A stretch of 64,000 bases of DNA from Streptomyces sp. P9-A4 (GCF_036634195.1 NZ_JAZIFY010000001.1:3420501-3484500), one strand, 5' to 3'. Positions 14,957 through 24,246 are shown, counted from the first letter of the stretch. Notes: a model not told the origin generated them from the letters alone. Numbers and translations are program-made.

Positions 14957-16801
14957 ATGGGTGCCATGACTCAGAGCGACAACGCCGGACCCGGCCCCGT
15001 GCCCACCGACCCGATCCCGCTGTGGGAGCAGCGCTTCCGCGCACCGCGCGTCTCCCTGCCCGAGTGGGCCGAGGAGGCCCCGGACCGCTCGCTGTTCGTG
15101 TCGAACGCGACGGGGACGTACGAGCTGTACGCCTGGGACCGGGCGAGCGGGGAGCAGCGGCAGGTCACGGACCGGCCGAATGGCACGACGGACGGCACGC
15201 TGTCCCCTGACGGCGCCTGGATCTGGTGGTTCGCGGACACCGACGGGGACGAGTTCGGGGTGTGGATGCGCCAGCCGTTCGGCGGCGGGGCGGACGAGCC
15301 GGCCGTGCCCGGCCTCGAAGCCTCCTACCCGGCGGGGCTCGCGATCGGCCGGGAGGGCACGCTCGTGGTGGGCCGCTCCACGGACGAGGACGGCTCGACG
15401 ATCCATCTCGTACGGCCGGGGGCGGACGCCCCGGCCGAGATCTACCGGCACCGGGAGTCGGCCGGGGTCGGCGACCTCAGTCACGACGGCACGCTGATCG
15501 CGGTCGAGCACACCGAGCACGGGGACGCGATGCACTCGGCGCTGCGGGTGCTGCGCGCCTCGGACGCGGGTGTGGTCGCGGAGCTGGACGACACCAAGGG
15601 CGGCACGGAGGAGCTGGGCCTCGCGGTGCTCGGTTTCGCCCCGGTCGACGGGGACACCCGGCTGCTCGTCGGGCACCAGCGGCGTGGCCGCTGGGAGCCG
15701 ATGCTCTGGGACGTGGCGGCGGGCACCGAGACCGATCTCGCGCTCGACCTGCCGGGCGACGTGTCGGCCGAGTGGTATCCGGACGGCAGCGGCCTGCTGA
15801 TCGTGCACAGCTTCGAGGCCCGCAGCGAGCTGTGGCGGTACGAGATCGCGACCGGCGCCCTGGTCCGGGTGGAGACCCCGGCCGGTTCGGTGTCGAGCGC
15901 GACAGCCCGTCCCGACGGCAGCGTGGAGTACCTGTGGTCCTCGGCGGCCCAGCCGCCGGTGGTGCGGTCCACGGACGGCGGTGTCGTCCTCGACCCGCCC
16001 GGCCCGAAGGCACCGCCGTCGGTGCCGGTGGAGGACGTGTGGGTGGAGGGCCCCGGCGGCAGGGTCCACGCACTGGTGCAGCGCCCGGCGGGCGAGGGCC
16101 CCTTCCCCACGGTCTTCGAGGTGCACGGCGGCCCCACCTGGCACGACAGCGACGCCTTCGCCTCGGGCCCGGCGGCCTGGCTCGACCACGGGTACGCGGT
16201 GGTGCGGGTCAACTACCGGGGCTCGACGGGGTACGGACGGGAGTGGACGGACGCGCTCAAGCACCGGGTCGGTCTGATCGAGCTGGAGGACATCGAGGCG
16301 GTGCGCGCCTGGGCGGTGGCGAGCGGCCTCGCCGACCCGGACCGGCTCGTCCTCGCCGGCGCCTCCTGGGGCGGCTATCTGACGCTCCTCGGCGTCGGCA
16401 CCCGGCCGGAGGCCTGGGCGGTCGGTCTGGCGGGGGTCCCGGTCGCGGACTACGTCACGGCGTACGAGGACGAGATGGAGGCGCTGAAGGCACTGGACCG
16501 GACGCTGCTGGGCGGCTCCCCCGAGGAGGTGCCCGAGCGGTTCGCGGCCTCGTCGCCGCTGACGTACGTGGACGCGGTGACCGCCCCGGTGCACATCACG
16601 GCCGGCGTCAACGACCCGCGCTGCCCGATCCGCCAGATCGACAACTACGTGGACCGGCTCAAGGCCAGGGGCGCGGTCCACGAGGTGTACCGGTACGACG
16701 CGGGGCACGGCTCGCTCGTGGTGGAGGAGCGGATCAAGCAGGTCGCCCTGGACCTCGCGTTCGCCGCGAAGCACCTGGGGACCCGGGCGAAGGAGAGCTG
16801 A
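14957..16801 (+). CDS. S9 family prolyl-oligopeptidase-type peptidase
   Basis: A 614-residue serine peptidase of the S9 family (acylaminoacyl peptidase/DPP group). The N-terminal two-thirds form a beta-propeller with WD40-like blades (for example SNATGTYELYAWDRASGE and DGTLSPDGAWIWWF). The C-terminal alpha/beta-hydrolase domain carries the triad: Ser470 in GASWGGY, Asp553 in NDPRCP and His584 in DAGHGS. HGGPTWHDSD is the oxyanion-region motif. There is no signal peptide, so it probably acts on cytoplasmic oligopeptides. I prefer the ATG at 14957 because CGGAG precedes it; the ATG at 14966 is also possible. Confidence 0.9.
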   Translation: MGAMTQSDNAGPGPVPTDPIPLWEQRFRAPRVSLPEWAEEAPDRSLFVSNATGTYELYAWDRASGEQRQVTDRPNGTTDGTLSPDGAWIWWFADTDGDEFGVWMRQPFGGGADEPAVPGLEASYPAGLAIGREGTLVVGRSTDEDGSTIHLVRPGADAPAEIYRHRESAGVGDLSHDGTLIAVEHTEHGDAMHSALRVLRASDAGVVAELDDTKGGTEELGLAVLGFAPVDGDTRLLVGHQRRGRWEPMLWDVAAGTETDLALDLPGDVSAEWYPDGSGLLIVHSFEARSELWRYEIATGALVRVETPAGSVSSATARPDGSVEYLWSSAAQPPVVRSTDGGVVLDPPGPKAPPSVPVEDVWVEGPGGRVHALVQRPAGEGPFPTVFEVHGGPTWHDSDAFASGPAAWLDHGYAVVRVNYRGSTGYGREWTDALKHRVGLIELEDIEAVRAWAVASGLADPDRLVLAGASWGGYLTLLGVGTRPEAWAVGLAGVPVADYVTAYEDEMEALKALDRTLLGGSPEEVPERFAASSPLTYVDAVTAPVHITAGVNDPRCPIRQIDNYVDRLKARGAVHEVYRYDAGHGSLVVEERIKQVALDLAFAAKHLGTRAKES

Positions 16802-16824
16802 GGCCGTTTGCGTACCGTGGGGGC

Positions 16825-17565
16825 GTGTACCGCTTCCTGAGAACGCCCCGCTGGTGGGGGATCAACGTCTTCGTCCTGCTGGCGATCCCGTTCTGCGTGT
16901 TCATGGGGACGTGGCAGCTGGGCAAGTTCGAGGATCGCGTCGACTCCCACAAGGAGGCCGAGAAGCGGCCCGACGCGAGCACGCTGAAGGCGGCACCGCT
17001 GGACTCGCTGCTCCCGGTGGACAAGGAGACCTCGGGCCGGCCGGCCGAGGCGCGCGGCCGGTTCGGGGAGCAGTTCCTCGTCCCCGACCGTGAGCTGGAC
17101 GGCCGGACCGGCAGCTATGTCCTGACGCTGCTGCGGACGGACGGCGGCCGGTCGCTGCCGGTGGTCCGGGGCTGGCTCCCCACGGGCGCGAAGGTGCCGG
17201 CCCCGCCGGCGGGCGAGGTCACCGTGGTGGGCGCGCTCCAGGCCTCGGAGACCCAGGGCACGAAGGGTGTCAGCGCGGCGGGCGGGCTGCCGGAGGGGCA
17301 GCTCGGCATGATCAGCGCGGCGTCCCTGGTGAACGTGGTCACGGACGACGTCTACGACGCCTGGGTCACCCTCGCGGACTCCCCCGCCGGGCTGACGCCG
17401 GTCCCGGCGGCGGCGGCGGAGGGCACGAGCCTGGACGCGAAGGCCTTCCAGAACCTGGGCTACACCGCGGAGTGGTTCGTCTTCGCGGGCTTCGTCCTCT
17501 TCATGTGGTTCCGCCTGGTCCGCCGGGAGGCGGAGGCCTCCCGCGACGAGGCGCTGGGCCTGTAG
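16825..17565 (+). CDS. SURF1 family cytochrome oxidase assembly protein
   Basis: A 246-residue membrane protein with the SURF1 topology: one N-terminal helix (about 12-30) starting in FLRTPRWWGINVFVLLAIPF, an extracytoplasmic domain, and one C-terminal helix (about 215-236). The sequence GTWQLGKFEDR after the first helix and RGWLPTGA in the loop match the conserved GxWQ...R and RGW(I/V) motifs. SURF1 proteins assist heme insertion into the aa3 oxidase. The GTG at 16825 lies 24 bp after the S9 peptidase stop, so the two genes probably share a transcript. Confidence 0.9.
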   Translation: MYRFLRTPRWWGINVFVLLAIPFCVFMGTWQLGKFEDRVDSHKEAEKRPDASTLKAAPLDSLLPVDKETSGRPAEARGRFGEQFLVPDRELDGRTGSYVLTLLRTDGGRSLPVVRGWLPTGAKVPAPPAGEVTVVGALQASETQGTKGVSAAGGLPEGQLGMISAASLVNVVTDDVYDAWVTLADSPAGLTPVPAAAAEGTSLDAKAFQNLGYTAEWFVFAGFVLFMWFRLVRREAEASRDEALGL

Positions 17566-17586
17566 GCCCAGCCCCCGCGGAGCCGC

Positions 17587-18792
17587 TCAGGAACCGCTCA
17601 GGAGCCCGGTGCGGTAGATCGTGCCCGCGCAGGCGTTCGGGACGGTCGCCGAGGCTCCCGGGCCGCCCGGCTCCGCGACGTGGCTCACCAGCACGCTGCC
17701 GTCGGCGAGGCCGCCGTCCTCGCGGAGCAGCTGCGGGGCCGTACCGGCGCCCGCTCCCGCGTCCGAACCGCTGCCCGCGCCGCCGGAGCCCGCGCTGGGG
17801 TCGGGGTTGCCGGGGTTGCCGGTGCCACCCGTCGGGGTGGGCGTCGGCGGCGGTGTGGTCGGCGGCTCGGTCGGCTCGGTCGGGGTCGGCGTCGGGGTGG
17901 TGCCGGTGGTCGGGCAGGTCTCGCTCGGCACCCACACGAACTTCACCTCGTAGCTGCCGCTCGGCTTGAGGAGCATCGAGGAGAGTTCCTGCGAGGGGTC
18001 CGGCAGACCGCTGCCGCCGTCCCCGGAGGTGTGCCGGACGACCGAGATCCGGCCCGGGTCGGCCGCCCCGCGCGCCTCGAAGCCGACGACGCCGCTGCCG
18101 TCCAGGACGCAGTCCCGGGCGGAGACGTTGGAGATGCGGAAGGTGCCGTAGACCTTGCCCTCGCCGTCCGGTCCGCCGGCCTCCGCCGCGCTGACGCCGA
18201 GCTGCCCGGCCTCGCACCGGGGCCCGGATCCGGGGCCCGCGCCCTGCGACTGCGAGGACCCGTCGCCGGAGGCGCCGCTGCCGGGCCGCTGCGGCTTGCC
18301 CTGGGAGCCCTCGTCGGCGCCCTGGCTGGGTGACACGGTGCTCGCCGGGGCCTTGGAGCTCTGGCCGCCCTCGACCCCGGTCTCGGTGCCGGTGCCGCCC
18401 TGGGCCTCCTCGCCGTGCCCGGCGTTCACCGGGTTGCCGGCGGCGGAGACACCGCCGGACGCGGCGACGTGCACGAAGGCGGGGACGGCGGTGCCGATGA
18501 GGACGGCCGCGGCGGCGGCGCCCACGACGGCCTGCCGCTTGCGGGCGCGCCGCGCGGGCACGGCCCGCCGCAGGTGTTCGAGCGAGCCCTTGGAGGGCTC
18601 CAGGCCGGACACGGCGCCCTGGAACAGCCGCCGCAGCGCGAGTTCGTCGTCCCCGTGGCCCTCGCCGGGGCCGGGCTCGATGTTCACCATGCGCTGTCCA
18701 CTCAGGTCGTCACGTTCTTCTCGGGCGTCACCGGCGGCGTGGCTCCGCTGAGCCCCGCCGGTCCCGCCGTCCCTGTCGGGGGCCTCGCTCAT
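17587..18792 (-). CDS. Single-pass membrane protein coupled to the ECF sigma factor (probable anti-sigma-type or sigma-linked surface protein)
   Basis: A 401-residue protein. The cytoplasmic N-terminus (about 1-100) includes DDELALRRLFQGAVSGLEP. One membrane helix follows (about 107-128, VVGAAAAAVLIGTAVPAFVHV). The large outside portion is Gly/Ser/Pro-rich, with a compact domain containing paired cysteines (near CEAGQLGVSAAEAGG, DCVLDGSG and SETCPTTG), then a Thr/Pro linker and a last short conserved piece with NACAGTIYRTG. Its ATG overlaps the TGA of the sigma-factor gene (ATGA), which indicates translational coupling. Position and topology suggest an anti-sigma role, but no zinc-binding HxxxCxxC motif is visible. 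The start is supported by GGGAG. Confidence 0.8.
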   Translation of the reverse strand: MSEAPDRDGGTGGAQRSHAAGDAREERDDLSGQRMVNIEPGPGEGHGDDELALRRLFQGAVSGLEPSKGSLEHLRRAVPARRARKRQAVVGAAAAAVLIGTAVPAFVHVAASGGVSAAGNPVNAGHGEEAQGGTGTETGVEGGQSSKAPASTVSPSQGADEGSQGKPQRPGSGASGDGSSQSQGAGPGSGPRCEAGQLGVSAAEAGGPDGEGKVYGTFRISNVSARDCVLDGSGVVGFEARGAADPGRISVVRHTSGDGGSGLPDPSQELSSMLLKPSGSYEVKFVWVPSETCPTTGTTPTPTPTEPTEPPTTPPPTPTPTGGTGNPGNPDPSAGSGGAGSGSDAGAGAGTAPQLLREDGGLADGSVLVSHVAEPGGPGASATVPNACAGTIYRTGLLSGS

Positions 18793-19562
18793 GTCGTCGC
18801 TCCCATCGCGACGCGCAGCGCCGCGATGCCCCGCGAACCGTACGCCTTCACCGAGCCCAGGGATATCCCGAGCGCCTCGGCGACCTGCACCTCGGTCATG
18901 TCGGAGAAGTACCGCAGGGCGAGCACCTCGCGCTGGCGGCGCTGGAGGCCGCGCATGGCCTTGATCAGGTCCTCGCGCTCCAGCTGGTCGTACGCCCCCT
19001 CCTCCGCGCTCGCCATGTCGGGCATCGGCTTGGACAGGAGCTTGAGGCCGAGGATGCGGCGGCGCAGCGCGGACCGGGAGAGGTTCACGACGGTCTGGCG
19101 CAGGTAGGCGAGCGTCTTCTCGGGCTCGCGGACCCGCTTGCGGGCCGAGTGGACGCGGATGAACGCCTCCTGGACGACGTCCTCGCAGGAGGCGGTGTCG
19201 TCGAGGAGCAGCGCGGCGAGGCCGAGCAGCGAGCGGTAGTGGGCGCGGTAGGTCTCGGTCAGGTGGTCGACGGTGGTTCCGGCGGCCGTGCTGCCCTCGG
19301 AGCTCGTCCGGGGCGCGGGGATGCCGTCCACGGAGCTCGCACGGGATCCGGTCGGCATGCGGGCGATCACCGGCATCCCGCCCAGCGGGCGCGGGCGCCG
19401 GACGGCACCGGCCGCGGAGCCGCGTACGGCATCGGCGGGAGCGCCGCGCGCGGGCCCCGCGCCGGCGCGCACAGGGCCCCCCGCGGTGCCCCGCACGGGG
19501 AGCAACGCCGTGCCCGCGCCGCGCAGCGGGGCGATGATCGCGATGTCGAGTACCTCTGCCAC
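18789..19562 (-). CDS. ECF RNA polymerase sigma factor (SigE/sigma-70 region 2 and 4)
   Basis: A 257-residue protein from a GTG at 19562. The first 85 residues are a low-complexity Arg/Ala/Pro extension. Region 2 then begins at HLTETYRAHYRSLLGLAALL with the hallmark DTASCEDVVQEAFIRVHS. Region 4 is QRREVLALRYFSDMTEVQVA followed by EALGISLGSVKAYGSRGIAAL. It should direct RNA polymerase to a stress or envelope regulon. It overlaps the downstream membrane-protein gene by 4 bp. The N-terminal boundary is uncertain: a GGGGGAAG lies rather far upstream of the GTG, and Met starts further inside, such as MPVIARMPTG, are possible. Confidence 0.85.
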   Translation of the reverse strand: MAEVLDIAIIAPLRGAGTALLPVRGTAGGPVRAGAGPARGAPADAVRGSAAGAVRRPRPLGGMPVIARMPTGSRASSVDGIPAPRTSSEGSTAAGTTVDHLTETYRAHYRSLLGLAALLLDDTASCEDVVQEAFIRVHSARKRVREPEKTLAYLRQTVVNLSRSALRRRILGLKLLSKPMPDMASAEEGAYDQLEREDLIKAMRGLQRRQREVLALRYFSDMTEVQVAEALGISLGSVKAYGSRGIAALRVAMGATT

Positions 19563-19823
19563 GCATGTTGGACACGCTTCCCCCCGGCAGGGTTGTACGG
19601 GTGCGCCACCCATTTCGACGGTGAGCCGTTCGTCCCCATGCGCTACCGTTCTCCCCCGATGCCCTGCTTCGCAGCGTGTCCCGCGTCACACGGTTTTCGT
19701 GCACGCAGAGACGCCCCCGCCCAACCACTGGTTGCAGCAAGGGGAAAGAGCATCCTCGGCCACGGCATCGCCGCAGTTCAAGAGGTATCTGACGCCTTTT
19801 TGCTCACAGGTCGTTCACAGATC

Positions 19824-20915
19824 CTACAAATATGTGACAACCGATTCGGCGATCTGGAGGGCGTTGAGGGCGGCGCCCTTGCGCAGGTTGTCGGCGCAGA
19901 CGAAGAAGTCGAGCGCCCGCTCGTCGTCCATGGACCGCCGCACCCTGCCGACCCAGGCGGGATCGGTGCCGGCGACGTCGGCGGGGGTGGGGAAGTCGCC
20001 CGCGCCGGGGTCGTCGTAGAGCACGACGCCGGGTGAGGTCGCCAGGATCTCGTGCGCGCGGCCGACCGGGACGGGGCGCTCGAAGCGGGCGTGGACGGAG
20101 ACGGAGTGCCCGGTGACGACGGGCACGCGCAGACAGGTGACGGCGACCCGCAGCTCGGGCAGGCCGAGGACGCGGCGGGTCTCGTCCCGTACCTGCTCCT
20201 CCTCCGAGGAGGCCCCGTCGGCGCCGGCCGTGCCCGACCAGGGCAGGACGTTGAGCGCGAGGGGCCCGGGGAAGGGCCCGGTGGTCTCGCCGACGGCCCG
20301 GCGCACGTCTCCGGGGTGGGTGCCGAGGTCGCCGCCGCCGGTCACCAGGCCGAGCTGGGTGCGGAGCGTCTCGACGCCGGCCTCTCCGGCGCCGCTGGCG
20401 GCCTGCTGGGCGGTGACGACGAGTTCGCGGAGCCCGAACTCGGCGTGCAGGGCGCCCACGGCGACGATCAGCGCGAGGGTGGTGCAGCCGGGGCTGGCGA
20501 CGATGCCCCGGGGGCGTACGCGCGCCGCGTGGGCGTTGACCTCGGGGACGACGAGGGGGACGTCGGGGTTCGCGCGGAAGGCGGCGGAGGTGTCGACGAC
20601 GACGGCGCCCTTGAGCGCGGCGACGGGGGCCCAGCGGGCGGCGACCGGCTCGGGCACCAGGAAGAGCGCGACATCGACGCCGTCGAGGGCCTCTTCGTCG
20701 AGCTCCAGGATCTCGCACTCCTCCCCGCGCACGGAGACCATGGGGGTCCCCCCTGCTCGATGGGAGTCGAGAGCCTGAGGGAGACCCGCCGGGCGCGAGG
20801 AGGTGAGAAGGCGGATCTCGCCCCAGACGTCCGCGTGGTGCGTGAGCATCTGGAGCATCACCGAGCCGACCGCCCCGGTCGCTCCCACGACCGCGAGCGT
20901 CGGCTTCGGTGTCAT
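19824..20915 (-). CDS. asd: Aspartate-semialdehyde dehydrogenase
   Basis: This 363-residue enzyme converts aspartyl phosphate to aspartate semialdehyde with NADPH, the branch point to lysine/DAP, threonine and methionine. [13 protein letters not shown] (about 9-21) is the NADP-binding loop. The catalytic cysteine is C144 in SPGCTT, and [17 protein letters not shown] contains the substrate-side His/Arg region. The gene overlaps the aspartokinase stop by 4 bp. Between LLTSSRPAG and VRGEE, where homologues have a short loop, about 16 extra residues ([16 protein letters not shown], residues 45-60) are encoded by a palindromic repeat element inserted in frame. The loop follows the first helix-strand unit of the nucleotide-binding domain, so activity is probably kept. 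Confidence 0.92.
   Translation of the reverse strand: MTPKPTLAVVGATGAVGSVMLQMLTHHADVWGEIRLLTSSRPAGLPQALDSHRAGGTPMVSVRGEECEILELDEEALDGVDVALFLVPEPVAARWAPVAALKGAVVVDTSAAFRANPDVPLVVPEVNAHAARVRPRGIVASPGCTTLALIVAVGALHAEFGLRELVVTAQQAASGAGEAGVETLRTQLGLVTGGGDLGTHPGDVRRAVGETTGPFPGPLALNVLPWSGTAGADGASSEEEQVRDETRRVLGLPELRVAVTCLRVPVVTGHSVSVHARFERPVPVGRAHEILATSPGVVLYDDPGAGDFPTPADVAGTDPAWVGRVRRSMDDERALDFFVCADNLRKGAALNALQIAESVVTYL
20740..20784. repeat. Streptomyces palindromic repeat element lying inside asd
   Basis: The stretch begins TGGGGGTCCCCCC, continues to a CTCGA (six-base loop) TCGAG hairpin at 20756-20771, and ends with CTGAGGGAGA. It has the form of the short palindromic element (GGGGGTCCCCC...CTCGA...TCGAG...GGGGGAG) that I know as a frequent intergenic repeat of Streptomyces chromosomes. 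Here it is inside a coding region, reads through in frame, and adds about 16 residues to Asd. Identification is from memory of the element, not a database search. Confidence 0.65.
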
Positions 20916-21433
20916 CGGCCGGAGCCTCCGTAGACGACGGCTTCGTCCGAGTCGCTGTCCAGACCGAAGGCGGTGTGGACGGCGCGCACGGCCTCATTGA
21001 CGTCGTCGGCGCGGGTGACGACCGAGATGCGGATCTCGGAGGTCGAGATGAGCTCGATGTTCACGCCCGCGTCGGAGAGCGCGCGGAAGAAGTCCGCGGT
21101 GACGCCCGGGTTGGTCTTCATCCCCGCGCCGACCAGGGAGATCTTGCCGATCTGATCGTCGTAGCGCAGGGAGTCGAAGCCGATCGCGCCCTTGGCCTTC
21201 TCCAGGGCGTCGATGGCCTTGCGGCCCTCGGCCTTGGGGAGGGTGAAGGAGATGTCCGTGAGGCCGGTGGAGGCCGCGGACACGTTCTGCACGATCATGT
21301 CGATGTTGATCTCGGCGTCCGCGACGGCCCGGAAGATGGCCGCGGCCTCGCCCGGCTTGTCCGGCACGCCGACGACGGTGATCTTCGCCTCGGAGGTGTC
21401 GTGGGCGACACCCGAGATGATGGCCTGCTCCAC
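20912..21433 (-). other. Probable internal in-frame start: aspartokinase beta (regulatory) subunit
   Basis: Within ask, GGGAG lies 8 nt before an in-frame GTG at 21433. It would give a 173-residue protein ([20 protein letters not shown] onward) made only of the two ACT domains. The Corynebacterium glutamicum beta subunit is produced in the same way from the equivalent position and has about the same length. The internal start here is inferred. Confidence 0.55.
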
Positions 21434-22183
21434 CTTCTGAGCTCCCTGCGGTTCGTTGCTGACCCATGTGCCCTGCAGCCCCGAGAACGAGGAGCGGACG
21501 TGGATCGGGATGTTGTAGCGGCGCGCGTACTCGACGCAGCGGTGCAGCAGCACCTTGGAGCCGGACGCGGCGAGCTCCAGCATGTCCTCGAAGGAGATCC
21601 AGTCGATCTTCTTCGCCTTCTTCACCACGCGCGGGTCGGCCGTGAACACACCGTCGACGTCGGTGTAGATCTCGCAGACCTCGGCGTCGAGCGCGGCGGC
21701 GAGCGCCACGGCCGTGGTGTCGGAACCGCCACGGCCGAGCGTGGTGATGTCCTTCTTGTCCTGGCTGACGCCCTGGAAGCCGGCGACGATGGCGATGTTG
21801 CCCTCGTCGAGGGCGGTGCGGATACGGCCCGGCGTGACATCGATGATGCGCGCTTTGTTGTGGACCGAGTCGGTGATGACACCGGCCTGGCTGCCCGTGA
21901 ACGACTGGGCCTCGTGGCCCAGGTTTTTGATCGCCATGGCCAGCAGGGCCATGGAGATCCGCTCTCCGGCGGTCAGCAGCATGTCGAACTCACGCCCGGC
22001 AGGGATCGGGGATACCTGCTCGGCGAGATCGATCAACTCGTCCGTCGTGTCGCCCATCGCGGAAACCACGACGACCACCTGGTGGCCGTTCTTCTTGGCG
22101 TCCACGATCCGCTTGGCGACGCGCTTGATGCCTTCGGCATCGGCAACGGAGGAGCCTCCGTACTTCTGCACGACAAGGCCCAC
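20912..22183 (-). CDS. ask: Aspartate kinase (alpha subunit; aspartokinase)
   Basis: A 423-residue enzyme that phosphorylates L-aspartate, the first step of the aspartate pathway. [20 protein letters not shown] is the N-terminal kinase signature. [19 protein letters not shown] is the second signature, and two ACT domains lie in the last 165 residues, starting [17 protein letters not shown]. They form the allosteric lysine/threonine-sensing part. The next gene, asd, overlaps it by 4 bp, so the pair is one operon. As in other actinobacteria and Bacillus, an internal in-frame start (GTG at 21433) probably makes a separate beta subunit. The symbol lysC is used for the same gene in other genera. 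Confidence 0.95.
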   Translation of the reverse strand: MGLVVQKYGGSSVADAEGIKRVAKRIVDAKKNGHQVVVVVSAMGDTTDELIDLAEQVSPIPAGREFDMLLTAGERISMALLAMAIKNLGHEAQSFTGSQAGVITDSVHNKARIIDVTPGRIRTALDEGNIAIVAGFQGVSQDKKDITTLGRGGSDTTAVALAAALDAEVCEIYTDVDGVFTADPRVVKKAKKIDWISFEDMLELAASGSKVLLHRCVEYARRYNIPIHVRSSFSGLQGTWVSNEPQGAQKVEQAIISGVAHDTSEAKITVVGVPDKPGEAAAIFRAVADAEINIDMIVQNVSAASTGLTDISFTLPKAEGRKAIDALEKAKGAIGFDSLRYDDQIGKISLVGAGMKTNPGVTADFFRALSDAGVNIELISTSEIRISVVTRADDVNEAVRAVHTAFGLDSDSDEAVVYGGSGR

Positions 22184-22301
22184 GTGCGCTCCTCGCTCAG
22201 TCTGTGCCGCAGCCGGCGCTGCGATCGGCTCAGTCTAACGAGGGACCCGGAAACGCCGACGTGATATCGCATCCTGAGACAGGGCGCTCACGGAGTGATC
22301 A

Positions 22302-22961
22302 TCAGCGGCGTTCGCCCAGGCCCAGCGGGGCGCCGATCTCCTCGGCCATCACCCGGCCCGCCTCCTCCGCGAGGGCGTCCTCCGTGAGGTCCTCGTCCGT
22401 GTCGAGGCCGTCCAGGGCCGCCAGCGGCTGGTCCAGGCGGACGTGGGCCACGAGGGACTGGAGGGCGCGGAGGGTGGCCGAGGCGGTGGGGCCCCAGTTG
22501 GAGAAGTACGAGAACTGCCACCACCACAGGGCCTCGCTGGTGCGGCCCGCCCGGTAGTGGGCCAGGCCGTGCCGCAGGTCGGCGACGATGTCGGCGAGGT
22601 TGTCGGAGATCCGGGCCGGGACCGGGGCCTTGCGGGGCTCGTACGGGTCGAAGACCTCGGAGAAGACGTCGACCGGTTCGAGGAGGACCGCGAAGCGCTC
22701 CCGCAGGTCGTCCATGTCGGGCTCCGGGCCCGTGTCGGTCTCGTAGCGCTCGTCCGGGACGATGTCCTCGTGCGCGCCGAGCCGCCCGCCGGCCAGCAGC
22801 AGCTGCGAGATCTCCAGGAGGAGGAAGGGCACCGCGCTGTCCGGCTCGTCGCCCTTGGCGACCTCGGTGGTCGCGACGATGAAGCTCTCGATGGAGTCGG
22901 CGATCTGGACCGAGAAGTCGTCGGGGTTCTGGGTGATCGCGTGCAGCGTGGGGTCAGACAT
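22302..22961 (-). CDS. DUF5063 family protein
   Basis: A 219-residue, acidic, predominantly helical cytoplasmic protein. It contains PFLLLEISQLLLAGGRLGA and the conserved WWWQFSYFSNWGPTASATLR stretch that I associate with DUF5063 proteins encoded beside recR in actinomycetes. The function is unknown. It starts at an ATG with GGGAGG upstream. It lies 35 bp after recR and 118 bp before ask on the same strand, so a recR-DUF5063 transcript is likely. Confidence 0.8.
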   Translation of the reverse strand: MSDPTLHAITQNPDDFSVQIADSIESFIVATTEVAKGDEPDSAVPFLLLEISQLLLAGGRLGAHEDIVPDERYETDTGPEPDMDDLRERFAVLLEPVDVFSEVFDPYEPRKAPVPARISDNLADIVADLRHGLAHYRAGRTSEALWWWQFSYFSNWGPTASATLRALQSLVAHVRLDQPLAALDGLDTDEDLTEDALAEEAGRVMAEEIGAPLGLGERR

Positions 22962-22996
22962 CGAGGAGCCTCCCTGAGAGCGCGCCGGCCCGGTCG

Positions 22997-23596
22997 TCAT
23001 ACATCTAGCAGCCTCCGCCCCTCGAAGGCACGGCCGAGGGTCACCTCGTCGGCGTACTCCAGGTCGCCGCCGACCGGGAGCCCGCTCGCGAGGCGGGTGA
23101 CCCTGAGCCCCATGGGCTTGATCATCCGCGCCAGGTACGTCGCGGTGGCCTCGCCCTCCAGGTTCGGGTCGGTCGCGAGGATCAGCTCGGTGACCGCGCC
23201 GTCGGCGAGCCGCGCGAGCAGCTCCCGGATGCGCAGGTCGTCCGGGCCGACACCGTCGATCGGGCTGATCGCGCCGCCGAGGACGTGGTACCGCCCCCGG
23301 AACTCGCGGGTCCGCTCGATCGCGACGACGTCCTTCGGCTCCTCGACCACACAGATGACGGTCAGGTCGCGGCGCGGGTCGCGGCAGATGTTGCACTGCT
23401 CCTGCTGTGCCACGTTCCCGCAGACCGCGCAGAACCTGACCTTCTCCTTCACCTCCAGAAGCGCGTGCGCGAGCCGACGGACGTCGGTGGGCTCGGCCTG
23501 GAGGATGTGGAAGGCGATCCGCTGCGCGCTCTTGGGACCGACGCCGGGCAGCCTGCCCAGTTCGTCGATGAGGTCCTGAACCACGCCTTCGTACAA
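22997..23596 (-). CDS. recR: Recombination mediator protein RecR
   Basis: A 199-residue protein of normal length for RecR. RecR works with RecO (and RecF) to load RecA on gapped DNA. The helix-hairpin-helix is at the N-terminus ([20 protein letters not shown]). The zinc site is [18 protein letters not shown], with four cysteines. The Toprim domain includes [14 protein letters not shown], and the C-terminal part has [16 protein letters not shown]. It lies 66 bp downstream of ybaB, the usual partner, with DUF5063 after it. Confidence 0.97.
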   Translation of the reverse strand: MYEGVVQDLIDELGRLPGVGPKSAQRIAFHILQAEPTDVRRLAHALLEVKEKVRFCAVCGNVAQQEQCNICRDPRRDLTVICVVEEPKDVVAIERTREFRGRYHVLGGAISPIDGVGPDDLRIRELLARLADGAVTELILATDPNLEGEATATYLARMIKPMGLRVTRLASGLPVGGDLEYADEVTLGRAFEGRRLLDV

Positions 23597-23662
23597 CGGA
23601 ACGCCCTTCTCGGGAGTGCTTGATTCTTACGGTAGTGGCTGGAAGCGAGCCTTAGAAGGGGC

Positions 23663-23998
23663 TCAGAAGCCCAGACCCGGCATGCCGCCCATGCCCTGCG
23701 CCAGCGGACCGAGCTTGGCCTGCTGGAGCTGCTGCGCGTTGTCGTTGGCGGCCTGCACCGCGGCCACCACCAGGTCGGCCAGCGTCTCGGTGTCCTCCGG
23801 GTCGACCGCCTTGGGGTCGATGACCAGGCCGCGCAGCTCGCCGGAGCCGGTCACGGTCGCCTTGACCAGGCCGCCGCCCGCCTGTCCCTCGACCTCGGTC
23901 GCGGCCAGTTCCTGCTGCGCGCGGGCGAGGTCCTGCTGCATCTTCTGGGCCTGCTGGAGAAGCTGCTGCATGTTGGGCTGACCACCACCGGGAATCAC
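23663..23998 (-). CDS. YbaB/EbfC family nucleoid-associated protein
   Basis: A 111-residue DNA-binding protein. The N-terminal coiled coil [20 protein letters not shown] and the core [20 protein letters not shown] are diagnostic of the YbaB/EbfC fold. It is expected to bind DNA as a dimer. I chose the GTG at 23998 because CAGGA sits 6 nt upstream; the GTG at 24004 would have the ribosome-binding site immediately against it. The C-terminus ends in a short Gly/Met-rich tail. It is upstream of recR, as in most bacteria. Confidence 0.93.
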   Translation of the reverse strand: MIPGGGQPNMQQLLQQAQKMQQDLARAQQELAATEVEGQAGGGLVKATVTGSGELRGLVIDPKAVDPEDTETLADLVVAAVQAANDNAQQLQQAKLGPLAQGMGGMPGLGF

Positions 23999-24125
23999 GG
24001 TCACTCCTGAGGTTCGGTACGTCCGTATGTCGGTACGCCGAGCCTACGTGGTCGCCGCCCGCCCCGCCTCCACCACTCTTTCGGGTGAGAAACCCCGGGC
24101 TCCTCTACCTGATCAACACCCCCTT

Positions 24126-24156
24126 GCGGGCGGAAATCCTGGGATTCCGGGCCCGC
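24126..24156. promoter_or_regulatory. Imperfect inverted repeat in the ybaB / SLATT divergent region
   Basis: GCGGGCGGAAATCC and GGATTCCGGGCCCGC form an imperfect inverted repeat with a two-base centre, in the 248-bp region between the two divergent genes. It could be an operator or a leader hairpin for the SLATT gene, about 90 bp before its start. No other structure stands out in the gap. Confidence 0.3.
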
Positions 24157-24246
24157 CGCCCACCATTCGGCGGTAGGAAGGGCGCACCACGTGCACCGCA
24201 CGTCACAGAAGGCCACGAGCGCTGAGCTGAACAGAGGAGTCCCCCG

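Noticed and set aside
22184..22301. Lysine riboswitch or attenuator before ask
   Set aside because: The gap upstream of ask is DUF5063 coding-strand downstream DNA of 118 bp with no conserved multi-stem architecture and no leader peptide with Lys or Thr codons.
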